A DNA stretch of 64,000 nucleotides, taken from assembly GCF_036850765.1 (NCBI RefSeq), contig NC_089492.1, forward strand, positions 71,240,482 through 71,304,481, read 5' to 3'. The DNA comes from Saccopteryx bilineata (Eukaryota; Chordata; Mammalia; Chiroptera; Emballonuridae). The position numbers and the translations under genes were made by a program. The notes beneath the pieces were generated by a model that saw only the letters and a program-made list of their open reading frames with translations, did not search any database and was not told the origin of the DNA. The first letter of the stretch is position 1, and each line of letters starts with the position of its first letter. Below, piece by piece: positions 63,933-64,000 of this stretch.

Positions 63933-64000
63933 GCTGTCCTTCCTTCCCCTTGGCACTTCTGTGACTTCCTTATTCTCATCTCTGGTCACTTCTTTGCGTC

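Overview
This is a stretch of mammalian nuclear DNA, most likely from a bat. The main clue is a set of abundant tRNA-derived SINEs. One ~350-400 bp family has a head ending in a GGTTCGATTCCCGGCCAGGGC-like B box and a body containing CGCCCCTGGTGGGCGTGCC-like segments. I recognise it from memory as the Rhin-1-like SINE of bats. Two further tRNA-related SINE types and VES-like copies are also present. Several well-preserved hAT-type DNA transposons with intact target-site duplications (TSDs) fit too, because recent DNA-transposon activity is a bat hallmark among mammals. The family of bat cannot be settled by reading alone. I find no convincing host protein-coding exon, rRNA or functional tRNA gene. 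The window reads as intergenic or intronic DNA built from nested transposable elements.

Layout. 1-10 kb: old L1 and L2 remnants interrupted by three independent solo LTRs of one ERV family (2299-2987, 4570-5262, 6156-6887), each with its own 5-bp TSD, and by a different solo LTR (8813-9212) that landed inside a SINE with a 6-bp TSD. 10-16 kb: SINEs, a tandem duplication, and a 3' L1 fragment (about 12980-15885, minus strand) that keeps ORF2 from the reverse-transcriptase region to the C-terminus and carries two nested SINEs. 16.9-21.5 kb: an internally deleted gammaretrovirus-like provirus on the minus strand (16887-21515) with paired LTRs, a 4-bp TSD (CAAC), a proline-tRNA primer-binding site, a polypurine tract, a gag that starts with an in-frame membrane-anchored extension (glycoGag-like), and remnants of capsid, nucleocapsid, protease and integrase. 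Most of reverse transcriptase/RNase H/integrase and essentially all of env are missing.

21.5-41 kb: mostly unique sequence with MIR, L2, L1M and SINE insertions and a pyrimidine-rich/(CCAT)n tract near 24.5-24.8 kb. 41.8-42.6 kb: a 19-copy, 39-bp minisatellite whose unit length is divisible by three and which therefore produces long spurious ORFs on both strands. 43-64 kb: more unique DNA with an ancient LTR-like repeat, SINEs, four recognisable DNA transposons (46674-47002, 54861-55074, 57629-58486, 61009-61476), MLT1-like LTR pieces and MIR/L2 copies.

The most interesting object is the provirus. Its two LTRs differ by only about three substitutions plus indels, yet its interior has large deletions and an inactivated protease motif. 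That suggests it integrated recently as an already defective genome copied in trans. The same provirus keeps an unbroken ATG-started transmembrane extension fused to gag. All functional calls for it describe a broken element, and no restored sequence is given.
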